Below are positions 1 to 6,754 of a stretch of DNA of 11,961 bases, piece by piece (positions within the stretch are counted from its first letter, which is position 1; each line of letters starts with the position of its first letter). The notes beneath the pieces are model-generated. The model did no database searches. It worked only from the letters and a program-made list of their open reading frames with translations, and was not told where the DNA came from. Location: the NCBI GenBank assembly GCA_900543395.1, contig UQQT01000056.1, positions 1 to 11,961 on the forward strand. Reading direction: 5' to 3'. A program made the translations under genes and the position numbers. Source of the stretch: an uncultured Oscillospiraceae bacterium (GTDB lineage: Bacteria > Bacillota > Clostridia > Oscillospirales > Acutalibacteraceae).

Positions 1-8
1 TTTCAAGG

Positions 9-77
9 GAAAAACCGTTCTCAGAGGCGTGAGACGGTGCGTTTTGGGCTTATGGAGTTCGGCTCTCTTTTGCTATA
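9..77 (-). repeat. Repeat-like small element with terminator-type hairpin, inside the beta-helix gene
   Basis: On the minus strand the segment starts at 77 with TATAGCAAAAGAGAGCCG and shares 21 of 22 nt (77-56) with 11779-11800 on the plus strand. Its distal end is a hairpin: ACCGT plus CTCA (34-38, 30-33 read in reverse) pairs with TGAG and ACGGT (20-23, 14-18) around a six-base loop with one bulged base. A run of five T follows on the minus strand, as in a rho-independent terminator. The stop codon of the beta-helix ORF lies within this hairpin. The element seems to have inserted into, or recombined with, the beta-helix gene. Its function is unknown. Confidence 0.55.
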
Positions 78-1007
78 ATATTCGTATCCGTTCGCGCGGA
101 ATATTATATTTTCAAATGATATAGAGTCCGCGCCGTCGACAGAGATCATGGTTTCAGTCTCCGAACCCCAAACGGTGTAATTCTCCGCCGTATCGTTTTT
201 ATCGGGAACAACGTAGAGAATGCCCTCGCTTTTGTCAAAATACCACTGACCGGGTTTATTAAGCGATTCGAATACGTTTAAAAGAAAAAATCTGTCGTCC
301 TTTTTGATTCGCATACTCGACGTTTTGTCAAAGGTTACATGACCCGTTTCGCCGTCGTAGGACGATATGCGTAATGTCTCGTCCTTCCAGAAATGAAGAA
401 GCTTCACCGTCACGTCGGTGATATTCTTAAAATCGGTGAAATCGTTTTTATCGGCGTACATGCCGTTAAATCCCGCGTGGTAAGGGTCTGTCACGTCGCA
501 TCCGTCGGCAATATCGGAATCGGACGCGTCGTTTACGTACAGATAACCGCTCTCGGGATATCTCGTTTTTGAAAGAGTCGTTTCTTCATTGAACAGAATA
601 TTAATATCGGCATTTTTTCCGATATCCTTTTTGAACGCGCGGACTCCGTTTACTTTGCACTCTTCGAATCCCGAATAAGCCTTGCCCGCGGTGAAAACGA
701 CTTTTTCATCCTTATACGATTTATAAGTAACGCCGGATTTGTCGGTTTTATTGAAATTAACCGTTTCGTCGAATGTGTACGTTCCGCCTCTGAATACGAC
801 TTCGGTAATATCCCCGAGCTGTTTTGCCTTTTTCTTTGCACCCGAAAGCGTGGCAAGAGGCGAGTTAATCGAACCGTCGGCAGAATCGTCGCCGTCGGGG
901 GAAACGTATAAAGTCCTGCCGTCGGCTGCGTAAGCGGAAAGCATCGGAACCCCCGTGCAGATAAGAACGGCGGATGAAAGAAGTGTTGTAATGAACTTTC
1001 GGAACAT
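21..1007 (-). CDS. Secreted right-handed beta-helix protein, C-terminally truncated
   Basis: A 328-residue ORF. The start is supported by GGAGG 8 nt upstream of the ATG. The N-terminus is a signal peptide: basic MFRK, a hydrophobic stretch, then an AYA cleavage site near residue 27. The mature protein opens with TLYVSPDGDDSADGS and a PLATL segment, then VVFRGGTYTFDETVNF. This is the usual entry into secreted parallel beta-helix (DUF1565/pectate-lyase-like) proteins, which act on or bind polysaccharides outside the cell; the substrate is not readable. A beta-helix rung (SISFENIIFRANGYEYY) is just beginning at about residue 295-310 when the reading frame runs into a repeat-like segment and stops 18 codons later. 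Family members are usually much longer, so most of the helix is missing and activity is doubtful. The 18-residue tail (SKREPNSISPKRTVSRL) is probably repeat-encoded. Confidence 0.75.
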   Translation of the reverse strand: MFRKFITTLLSSAVLICTGVPMLSAYAADGRTLYVSPDGDDSADGSINSPLATLSGAKKKAKQLGDITEVVFRGGTYTFDETVNFNKTDKSGVTYKSYKDEKVVFTAGKAYSGFEECKVNGVRAFKKDIGKNADINILFNEETTLSKTRYPESGYLYVNDASDSDIADGCDVTDPYHAGFNGMYADKNDFTDFKNITDVTVKLLHFWKDETLRISSYDGETGHVTFDKTSSMRIKKDDRFFLLNVFESLNKPGQWYFDKSEGILYVVPDKNDTAENYTVWGSETETMISVDGADSISFENIIFRANGYEYYSKREPNSISPKRTVSRL

Positions 1008-1043
1008 GGGATGAACCTCCGTCGGGTGTTGTAATATATACCT

Positions 1044-1072
1044 ATACTAACATACAACGGTTTACAGTTCAA
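1044..1072 (-). promoter_or_regulatory. Probable promoter of the beta-helix gene
   Basis: On the minus strand TTGAAC (1072-1067) is followed after 17 bp by TAGTAT (1049-1044). This is about 40 nt upstream of the start codon of the beta-helix gene. Each box matches the sigma-A consensus at 4 of 6 positions. Confidence 0.45.
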
Positions 1073-1103
1073 TATAAACAATGATTTATTGCCTGTTCGG
1101 GTG

Positions 1104-1132
1104 GTGACAATCTGTTTTTTTCTGTATATAAT
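1104..1132 (+). promoter_or_regulatory. Strong sigma-A promoter of the small RNA candidate
   Basis: GTGACA at 1104-1109 (5 of 6 consensus positions), an exact 17-bp spacer, then a perfect TATAAT at 1127-1132. No ORF with a ribosome binding site follows, so it most likely drives a noncoding transcript starting near 1139. Confidence 0.7.
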
Positions 1133-1138
1133 ATAAAT

Positions 1139-1223
1139 ACAGAGAGCTGTCCGATGGACGGTTCTCCCTGTGTGTTTAGCTGAAAACAGCCGCCGACAGT
1201 AGGAATGGGGCGGTTATTTTTTT
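1139..1223 (+). ncRNA. Free-standing small RNA candidate, about 85 nt
   Basis: The segment lies between a consensus promoter and a rho-independent terminator, in a spacer with no supported coding sequence. Three stem-loops are visible. The first pairs 1142-1152 with 1156-1166: eleven consecutive pairs including two G-U, loop GAU, with a short outer ACA/UGU extension. The second is GCUG-AAAA-CAGC at 1179-1190. The third is the terminator, AGCCGCC (1188-1194) with GGCGGTT (1209-1215), then ATTTTTTT; it shares three bases with the second, so the two may alternate. The nearest gene downstream on this strand is purA, about 1 kb away beyond a minus-strand gene, so a leader or riboswitch role is unlikely. 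I do not recognise the family. It does not look like 6S RNA, tmRNA, RNase P RNA or SRP RNA. Confidence 0.6.
1188..1223 (+). terminator. Rho-independent terminator of the small RNA candidate
   Basis: A 7-bp stem (AGCCGCC/GGCGGTT, one G-U pair) with a 14-nt loop, followed after one A by seven T. Confidence 0.6.
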
Positions 1224-1350
1224 CTCGACGTTCGATAAGAATAATGATTAACATAACAATGGTTATGCAGACAATAAATTTGCGTCAGCAATATCAAATT
1301 GCGGGTTTGAGTCGGCAAAATCATAATTAAAAATTTCCTGCCTTTACCCC

Positions 1351-1372
1351 GGGAAGACAATGTGTCTTTCCC
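1351..1372 (-). other. Hairpin downstream of the mecA-like gene, possible weak terminator
   Basis: GGGAAGACA (1351-1359) and TGTCTTTCCC (1363-1372) pair over nine bp with one bulge and a three-base loop. On the minus strand the nearest T-run (TTTTT) lies about 15 nt beyond the stem, so this is not a classical intrinsic terminator. The rest of 1224-1430 is AT-rich and shows no gene. Confidence 0.3.
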
Positions 1373-1420
1373 TACGTCTTAATCCGAATTTGCCTAAATT
1401 TTTTAATCTGATTTTCATTC

Positions 1421-1452
1421 CGGTCACTGCTCACTGTCTGCTGCCCGCTGAC
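1421..1452. repeat. Degenerate heptamer repeat overlapping the 3' end of the mecA-like gene
   Basis: Read on the minus strand, the heptads are GTCAGCG, GGCAGCA, GACAGTG, AGCAGTG and then ACCGG. This mirrors the end of the plus-strand array near 9719-9740 (GTCAGCG, GTCAGCA, GTCAGTG, AACGG). The stop codon and last six codons (SAGSRQ) of the adjacent gene lie inside it. Confidence 0.5.
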
Positions 1453-2000
1453 ATCTCCGCCAGCGTCTCCGACGCGTTCTCCTCTATAACTTCCTCCCAG
1501 CACTCGAACGCTTCGTTTCTCGCCTGCCCGGGCTTTACATCCGCAAATTCCGATATAATATCCTCTGTCCCGTCCCGCGAAAGTATACACGAAGAAAACA
1601 CGAGTCTGTACGTCCCGTTCTTTTTATAAAGCGACGAGGTTATACACAGCTTGAGCTTTTCCGCCGAAGCGCAGAACGCGCACAGATTTTCAAAATCCGT
1701 GCTCTCCGCCGTGTAGAATTCCGGCTCGTTTTTAATAAGAGCCCTGCCGGGATTCCTCGTAAAATTAAAAAAAAGCATACACCCTCCGTCCGGATCGGGC
1801 AGAGCTTCTATCGTCATCCCGCGTTCAAAAAAACGCGGGTCGTCCGCTTTTTCGTTTATCTTTTCGAGCGCAAAGCGGACTATCAGCTTCGTTTTGTCGG
1901 ACGAATAATCGAGAGAATCGTATGTAACGCCGAATTCTTCCAATTCCGAACGCGAAATCATGACAGCCGCGCAGCCGTCTCTTATATTTAAAATATTCAT
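1431..2000 (-). CDS. MecA/NegR-like adaptor protein
   Basis: A 189-residue protein. The start is the ATG at 2000, preceded by AAGGGGG at 8 nt; the open frame extends 25 codons further upstream but without a ribosome site. The N-terminal part (MNILNIRDGCAAVMISRSEL, then EEFGVTYDSL) matches the pattern of the MecA N-terminal domain, which recruits substrates. An acidic, variable middle follows. From about residue 95 comes a MecA C-terminal-type domain: DFENLCAFCASAEKL, SSLYKKNGTYRLVF, then a run ending ECWEEVIEENASETLAEM. MecA adaptors deliver proteins to the ClpC unfoldase; targets here are unknown. Size is slightly below the usual 200-240 residues. The last residues SAGSRQ appear to be contributed by a repeat. 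The gene stands alone, divergent from purA. The assignment rests on motif pattern, not an alignment. Confidence 0.7.
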   Translation of the reverse strand: MNILNIRDGCAAVMISRSELEEFGVTYDSLDYSSDKTKLIVRFALEKINEKADDPRFFERGMTIEALPDPDGGCMLFFNFTRNPGRALIKNEPEFYTAESTDFENLCAFCASAEKLKLCITSSLYKKNGTYRLVFSSCILSRDGTEDIISEFADVKPGQARNEAFECWEEVIEENASETLAEMSAGSRQ

Positions 2001-2021
2001 ATACCGCGCCCCCTTAGTTTT

Positions 2022-2050
2022 ATAATATTCGCTCTGCTTGTCATAAGCAA
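2022..2050 (-). promoter_or_regulatory. Possible promoter of the mecA-like gene
   Basis: On the minus strand TTGCTT (2050-2045), a 17-bp spacer and TATTAT (2027-2022), ending 21 nt upstream of the start codon. The -35 box is weak (3 of 6). Confidence 0.35.
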
Positions 2051-2147
2051 TTAAAAAAATAAGGAAACGCGTCATTTTCGTTTATAAAAATAAGGCGTTA
2101 GGGCTAATAATTAGAAAAATAACCGATAATAAATACAATAATTCTGA

Positions 2148-2175
2148 TTGAGAATTAAATTTTCTTATATATGAT
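2148..2175 (+). promoter_or_regulatory. Probable promoter of the purA operon
   Basis: TTGAGA at 2148-2153, a 16-bp spacer and TATGAT at 2170-2175, in very AT-rich DNA about 40 nt upstream of purA. I see no riboswitch-like structure and no clear PurR-type operator. Confidence 0.45.
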
Positions 2176-2214
2176 ATAAAATGTATACGAATAATTTAAC
2201 TGGAGATGTATGTT

Positions 2215-3489
2215 ATGTTAACTTCCATAGTAGGTATCAACTGGGGCGACGAGGGCAAGGGACGTATGGTCGACCTTTTCGCGTCCGATTACGACGTAGT
2301 AGCCCGCTACCAGGGCGGTAACAATGCCGGTCACACCGTTATAAACGACAAGGGCAAATTCATCCTCAATCTTCTCCCCTCGGGCATTCTCAGCGACACC
2401 ACCGTTAACGTTATGGGCAACGGTATGGTAATTGACGTTGAGCATCTGACAAAGGAGATCAAGGCGATTACGGACAAGGGTATTTCCGTAACCCCCGACA
2501 ATCTTAAGATAAGCGATAAGGCGGTTATATGCATGCCTTACCACAAGCTTCTCGACTGTCTCGAGGAGGACAGACTCGGCGACGCGAAATTCGGCTCGAC
2601 GAGAAGAGGCATTTCCCCCGTTTACTCCGACAAATACATGAAAAAAGCTATCAGAATGGGCGATCTTTTCGATAAGGAGGCTCTTAAAAAGAAGCTTGAG
2701 CCCATTGTCGAGTGGAAGAATCTCACCGTTGCGAACGGCTACGGTCACGAGCCTGTTTCCGCCGACGAAATGTACGACTGGCTCATGACTTACGCGGAGC
2801 CTTTTGTCCCCTACGTATGCGACACGACCGTTTATTTAAACGAGATGAACAGACAGGGCAAGAACATTATGTTCGAGGCTCAGCTCGGCGCGCTCAGAGA
2901 TATAGATTTCGGCATCTATCCCTACACCTCCGCGTCCTCGACGATTGCGGCTTACGCTCCCATAGGCGCGGGCGTTCCGAATCTTCATCTTGACGAGGTT
3001 ATCGGCATCATGAAAGCGTACTCGACCTGCGTAGGCGAGGGACCGTTCACCGCGGAGATGTTCGGCGACGAAGCCGAAGAGTTGAGAAAAGCGGGCGGAG
3101 AATACGGTGCGGCAACCGGCAGACCGAGAAGAGTCGGCGGATTCGACGTTGTAGCTTCAAAATACGGCACGCTTGTACAGGGAGCTACGTGCATTGCGCT
3201 TACAAAACTCGACGTTCTCTCATATCTTGACAAGATTCCCGTATGCGTCGCTTATGACGTTGACGGCGAGATTGTTCACGACTTCCCCGTAGGCGTTGCT
3301 CTCATGAAGGCTAAGCCCGTTTACGAGTATCTCGACGGATTCAGGTGCGACGTTTCAAAGTGCAGAAAGAAAGAGGATCTGCCCGAGAACGCTCTTAAAT
3401 ATATCGAATACATTGAAAAACAGGTCGGATGCAAGGTTAAGTACGTTTCCGTCGGCGCCGAGAGAGACGCTTACGTTCGGATGTATTAA
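2215..3489 (+). CDS. purA: Adenylosuccinate synthetase
   Basis: A 424-residue protein, full length for the family (about 430). It converts IMP, aspartate and GTP to adenylosuccinate, the first committed step from IMP to AMP, in the cytosol. Hallmarks in order: the N-terminal nucleotide loop GDEGKGR (residues 11-17, catalytic Asp12), GGNNAGHT with catalytic His40, STRRGISPVYSDK, VGEGPFTAE, then GAATGRPRRVGGFD for IMP/GTP and aspartate binding, and LTKLDVLS. GGAG at 2202-2205 is 9 nt from the ATG at 2215. An ATG at 2206 directly abuts that GGAG and would add only MYV, so it is less likely. This is the first gene of a tight cluster: the ANTAR gene begins 19 nt after its stop. Confidence 0.97.
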   Translation: MLTSIVGINWGDEGKGRMVDLFASDYDVVARYQGGNNAGHTVINDKGKFILNLLPSGILSDTTVNVMGNGMVIDVEHLTKEIKAITDKGISVTPDNLKISDKAVICMPYHKLLDCLEEDRLGDAKFGSTRRGISPVYSDKYMKKAIRMGDLFDKEALKKKLEPIVEWKNLTVANGYGHEPVSADEMYDWLMTYAEPFVPYVCDTTVYLNEMNRQGKNIMFEAQLGALRDIDFGIYPYTSASSTIAAYAPIGAGVPNLHLDEVIGIMKAYSTCVGEGPFTAEMFGDEAEELRKAGGEYGAATGRPRRVGGFDVVASKYGTLVQGATCIALTKLDVLSYLDKIPVCVAYDVDGEIVHDFPVGVALMKAKPVYEYLDGFRCDVSKCRKKEDLPENALKYIEYIEKQVGCKVKYVSVGAERDAYVRMY

Positions 3490-3508
3490 TTAAAAAGGCG
3501 GTTTTTTC

Positions 3509-4087
3509 ATGCGCTGTAACGTACTTCTTGTTTCCTCAAGCGAAAAAGGTGCGGCCGCAATATCTTCGCTCGTTTCCGACGAAAAATACTACCCCGTCGT
3601 GACGGCGGATTCCGTCTCGAAAGCACAGATGCTTTGCGAGGCGGGTTGTTATGACCTTATAATAGTAAACGCTCCGCTGTCAGACGACTTCGGAGCGGAA
3701 TTTGCGGTAAAGAAAGCATCCGAGCAGACATGCTCCGTCATTATGATAGCCAATGAAAGCATAGTCCGAAAATTAAGCGCAAAGGTCAGCAAATACGGCG
3801 TTCTCGTAACAAAAAAGCCTATTGACGTTTCCGCGTTCGGCGTCTGTCTCGACCTTGCGTGCGCGATGATTTCGAGATATAAAAAGCTTGAAGCGCAGAA
3901 TGAGGAGCTTAAGGAGAAATTAAGCGAGGTAAAGCTTGTCGAGAGAGCCAAAAACGTGCTTATGGAGTGTCTTAAAATGACCGAACCGCAGGCTCACAGG
4001 TATCTCGAAAAACAGGCTATGGACATGCGCGTAACGAAAAAGGAAGCCGCAAATTCAGTAATCAGAACCTACACCGATTCCTATTGA
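3509..4087 (+). CDS. Response-regulator-like protein with ANTAR RNA-binding domain
   Basis: A 192-residue protein with an AAGGCGG ribosome site 7 nt before the ATG. Residues 1 to about 120 form a receiver-like domain (MRCNVLLVSSSEKG at the start, YDLIIVNAPLSDDFG in the middle, VTKKPIDVSAF near the lysine position). At the usual phospho-acceptor site an Asn stands where Asp is expected (LIIVNAPL), so it is probably not phosphorylated. A charged helix or coiled coil (about 122-142) leads into the ANTAR domain (about 140-190), with KLVERAKNVLMECLKMTE and the EAHRYLEK-like AQAHRYLEK-type core seen here as PQAHRYLEKQAM. ANTAR proteins act as antiterminators by binding paired hairpins in leader RNAs. 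The gene sits between purA (19 nt) and trpS (14 nt), so it is probably cotranscribed. Its target is not obvious from this window. Confidence 0.88.
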   Translation: MRCNVLLVSSSEKGAAAISSLVSDEKYYPVVTADSVSKAQMLCEAGCYDLIIVNAPLSDDFGAEFAVKKASEQTCSVIMIANESIVRKLSAKVSKYGVLVTKKPIDVSAFGVCLDLACAMISRYKKLEAQNEELKEKLSEVKLVERAKNVLMECLKMTEPQAHRYLEKQAMDMRVTKKEAANSVIRTYTDSY

Positions 4088-4101
4088 AAGGATAAATTTA
4101 T

Positions 4102-5133
4102 ATGGATAATCAAAATCAGTCCCCCGCCGTTGTTCCCGAAAGCGAAAAAACGGTATTAAGTTTAATTCAGCCGACAGGTACGCCTACCCTCGGCAACTAC
4201 CTCGGCGCGCTTAAAAACTGGAATAAGATGTCAAAGGATTATAACTGCATTTTCGGCGCGGCGGATCTTCACTCAATAACCGTCAGAACGGCTCCCGCCG
4301 ATTTGAGAAAACGCTCGACGGAGATTTTCGCCCTGCTTCTCGCCCTCGGTCTTGACCCGGAGAAGAATATAATTTTCATGCAGTCTCACGTTCCCGACCA
4401 TGCTCTTTTAGGCTGGATTCTCAACTGCTACACACAGTTCGGCGAGGCTTCGAGAATGACGCAGTTCAAGGATAAATCCGCAAAGCACGCCGACAATATA
4501 AACGTCGGACTTTTCGCATATCCCACGCTCATGGCGGCCGATATTCTCCTTTATAATGCGGACTACGTTCCCATCGGAGAGGATCAGAAGCAGCACATGG
4601 AGCTGACCCGCGATATCGCGGAACGCTTCAACGGCATTTACGGCAATGTGTTCAAGATTCCCGAGCCGTTTATCGGCAAGGCGGGCGCGCGCGTTATGTC
4701 GCTTCAGGAGCCGGAGAAAAAGATGAGCAAATCCGACACCAACACGAAGTCGTTTATTTTAATGACAGATACGCCAGACGTTATCGTTAAGAAGATAAAG
4801 AGCGCGGTCACCGATTCCGAGGCAAAGGTGTACTATTCGCCCGACAAGCCCGGAGTCAGCAATCTTATGGATATTTATTCGGCATGCACGGGACTTACAA
4901 TCGAGCAGATAACCCGCGACTTTGACGGTAAGGGCTACGGCGAATTCAAGAACGCGGCGGCCGAGGCAGTCATAGAGGAAATCCGCCCCGTACAGGAGGA
5001 ATTCAATAAAATCGTAACCGACAAGGCGTACATTCTCGAAACCGCGAAAAAGGGAGCCGAAAAGGCGCAGAGAATCGCGGACAGAACGATGCGCAAGGTT
5101 ATGAAGAAAGTCGGATTCATGCAGCTCGGCTGA
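4102..5133 (+). CDS. trpS: Tryptophan--tRNA ligase
   Basis: A 343-residue class I aminoacyl-tRNA synthetase, normal length for bacterial TrpRS (about 330-345). It charges tRNA-Trp with tryptophan using ATP. The signature near the N-terminus is PTGTPTLGNYLGAL (residues 24-37), the TrpRS form of the HIGH motif. GAADLHSIT, a FMQSHVPDH-type segment and GEDQKQHMELTRDIAERFN follow, the last characteristic of TrpRS/TyrRS active sites. The second ATP motif is KMSKS at residues 207-211. AAAGGA lies 9 nt upstream of the ATG. It begins 14 nt after the ANTAR gene, so it is likely the third gene of the purA operon, and it has no T-box leader of its own. No clear terminator follows in 5134-5200. Confidence 0.96.
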   Translation: MDNQNQSPAVVPESEKTVLSLIQPTGTPTLGNYLGALKNWNKMSKDYNCIFGAADLHSITVRTAPADLRKRSTEIFALLLALGLDPEKNIIFMQSHVPDHALLGWILNCYTQFGEASRMTQFKDKSAKHADNINVGLFAYPTLMAADILLYNADYVPIGEDQKQHMELTRDIAERFNGIYGNVFKIPEPFIGKAGARVMSLQEPEKKMSKSDTNTKSFILMTDTPDVIVKKIKSAVTDSEAKVYYSPDKPGVSNLMDIYSACTGLTIEQITRDFDGKGYGEFKNAAAEAVIEEIRPVQEEFNKIVTDKAYILETAKKGAEKAQRIADRTMRKVMKKVGFMQLG

Positions 5134-5167
5134 TTTAATTTTGAATTTACGAATTCTTAACACATGT

Positions 5168-5196
5168 TTAACACCGTAATTTTAATATTATAGATT
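5168..5196 (+). promoter_or_regulatory. Possible promoter of the acyltransferase-like gene
   Basis: TTAACA at 5168-5173, a 17-bp spacer and TAGATT at 5191-5196; alternatively TTTAAC, 16 bp and TATAGA. It lies about 30 nt upstream of the gene at 5225. Because no terminator follows trpS, read-through is also possible. Confidence 0.35.
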
Positions 5197-5224
5197 GATA
5201 ATTCTCTGAAAGGTCGGTCGTATT

Positions 5225-6628
5225 ATGAGAAAAGACATGCCGTACAAGCTTTACGACATAATCCCGTCGCAGCAGACGATGTACTTCCTTTTAAAATACA
5301 GTATTCACAAGCAGGTCGTTCAGATTCCGCTGTGCGTAACCGTGAGGGAAAATCTCGATATCGACATTCTAAAAAAGGCGTTTGTTGAGGAGATTAAGAG
5401 AAACGACGCGCTCAGAATCCGTTTTGTCAAAGCCGACAAGCAGATAAAGCAGTACTTTCTGCCCGAATACGTACCCGAGGATATCCCCGTTATGCATTTC
5501 GGAAGCACGGTATTGAGGGACGAGTATTTTCAGAAGGATGCCCAGAAGCCGGTTAAGCTGTTTAAATCCATTCCTTACAGATTTGTAATATTCACCCTGC
5601 CCGACGGCAGCACGGGAATGTATATGAACGTCAGCCACTTAGTAACCGACGCTATCGGAGGCGCGCTGTTCTTCTCAGATCTGCTCGGCGTTTACAAAGC
5701 TTTGAAAAACGGTACGGACATGCCCGAACCGCTTGCTTCGTATGAAGAGTATATTCAGACCGAATTCAGCTACCTTGCAAACGAGAAAAAGCACGGCAGG
5801 GACAAGGACTGGTATATTCACTACTGGAAGGATAACGGCAGACTTTTCTATGCCGGAATCCACGGACACGATCTTCTTGACAAGGCGAGAAAAAAGGATC
5901 CAGATATCACCGTTCCCGCGGCGTACGACCCGATTCATGACAAGGCAGACGTTATAAAAAAGGAAGTAAGCAGGGAGCTTACGGAAAAAATTTACGCCTA
6001 CTGCAGGGAGTATATGATTCCGCCCGAGGTAATGTTCCTCTACGGCGAGAGGGCGCACGCCTCAAAGGTAAACTACCGCGCACCCGACATTCTAAACATG
6101 CTCATGTGCTCGCGCAGAGCGACCCTTACGTCTAAGCGCGTCGGCGGATGCCTTGCACAGCCGTTACAGCTTCGCACCTCGCATGAGGAGACGGAAACCT
6201 TTGCGCAGGCTGTCGACAAGTTAAGCGCGTGCAGAAACAGCCTCGTCCGTCACATGAATTTCCCGTACCTCGAGGCGAGAGGACTTCAGCAGGAAATTCA
6301 GCACCTGAGCGCAATGCAGGGACCGTCGTGCCTTATGTTCTCGTGGCTCCCCGTCACGTACGCGGCTAAGGAATCGGGAATCGACTTCGATTTCACCGCA
6401 TACTGCATGGGCAGATATGTTATGCCTCTCTACGTTTTCGCGGTTCCGAATCCGAAAACCGGCGGAACGGACTTCTACTATATGAGACGTTCGAATTTTA
6501 TAAAGACGGAGCATATCGACCTTCTTCACAAGAATATGATTTCCGCACTCGAAAAGGGAATCGCAAATCCCGACATGACCGTAGGTCAGCTTCTTGATGA
6601 ACTTGAAGATTTTCCTTGGCAGATATAA
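5225..6628 (+). CDS. Condensation/alcohol acyltransferase-like protein (HxxxD family)
   Basis: A 467-residue protein, consistent with one complete CoA-dependent acyltransferase/condensation fold. The key motif is NVSHLVTDAIGG, giving His138-x-x-x-Asp142, the catalytic HxxxD of condensation domains, alcohol acetyltransferases and wax-ester synthases. The N-terminus (YKLYDIIPSQQTMYF) resembles the start of condensation domains. A C-terminal GPSCLMFSWLPV segment and the MPLYVFAVPNP stretch fit the second subdomain. No signal peptide or membrane helix is seen, so it should be cytosolic. There is no carrier-protein or adenylation domain here and no NRPS neighbour, so it acts alone on an unknown acyl donor and acceptor. 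AAAGG lies 11 nt upstream of the ATG; an internal ATG at 5237 (MPYKLYD) is an alternative start. A terminator follows directly. Confidence 0.75.
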   Translation: MRKDMPYKLYDIIPSQQTMYFLLKYSIHKQVVQIPLCVTVRENLDIDILKKAFVEEIKRNDALRIRFVKADKQIKQYFLPEYVPEDIPVMHFGSTVLRDEYFQKDAQKPVKLFKSIPYRFVIFTLPDGSTGMYMNVSHLVTDAIGGALFFSDLLGVYKALKNGTDMPEPLASYEEYIQTEFSYLANEKKHGRDKDWYIHYWKDNGRLFYAGIHGHDLLDKARKKDPDITVPAAYDPIHDKADVIKKEVSRELTEKIYAYCREYMIPPEVMFLYGERAHASKVNYRAPDILNMLMCSRRATLTSKRVGGCLAQPLQLRTSHEETETFAQAVDKLSACRNSLVRHMNFPYLEARGLQQEIQHLSAMQGPSCLMFSWLPVTYAAKESGIDFDFTAYCMGRYVMPLYVFAVPNPKTGGTDFYYMRRSNFIKTEHIDLLHKNMISALEKGIANPDMTVGQLLDELEDFPWQI

Positions 6629-6638
6629 ATAAAAATTT

Positions 6639-6672
6639 ACGGAACCGCTGACGATTCGGCGGTTCCGTTTCT
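6639..6672 (+). terminator. Rho-independent terminator after the acyltransferase-like gene
   Basis: A perfect 10-bp stem, ACGGAACCGC (6639-6648) with GCGGTTCCGT (6659-6668), a 10-nt loop and a short T-rich tail (TTTCT). It begins 10 nt after the stop codon. Confidence 0.75.
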
Positions 6673-6697
6673 ATGATACTTTGTGTCGGTTTATAAT
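6669..6697 (+). promoter_or_regulatory. Possible promoter of the EamA transporter gene
   Basis: A perfect TATAAT at 6692-6697 with a weak -35 (TTCTAT, 6669-6674) at 17 bp, overlapping the tail of the preceding terminator. The start codon is about 55 nt downstream. Confidence 0.4.
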
Positions 6698-6754
6698 TTT
6701 TTTAAATTTACATCGTACAGTTTAATTAAATAACATAAGAAAAGAATGACTGTT

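Noticed and set aside
1069..1254. Minus-strand frame of 61 codons
   Set aside because: It is antisense to the small RNA candidate with its consensus promoter and terminator, and has no protein features.
2218..2748. Long minus-strand frame of 176 codons opposite purA
   Set aside because: It is a shadow of purA caused by codon bias; purA carries all catalytic motifs.
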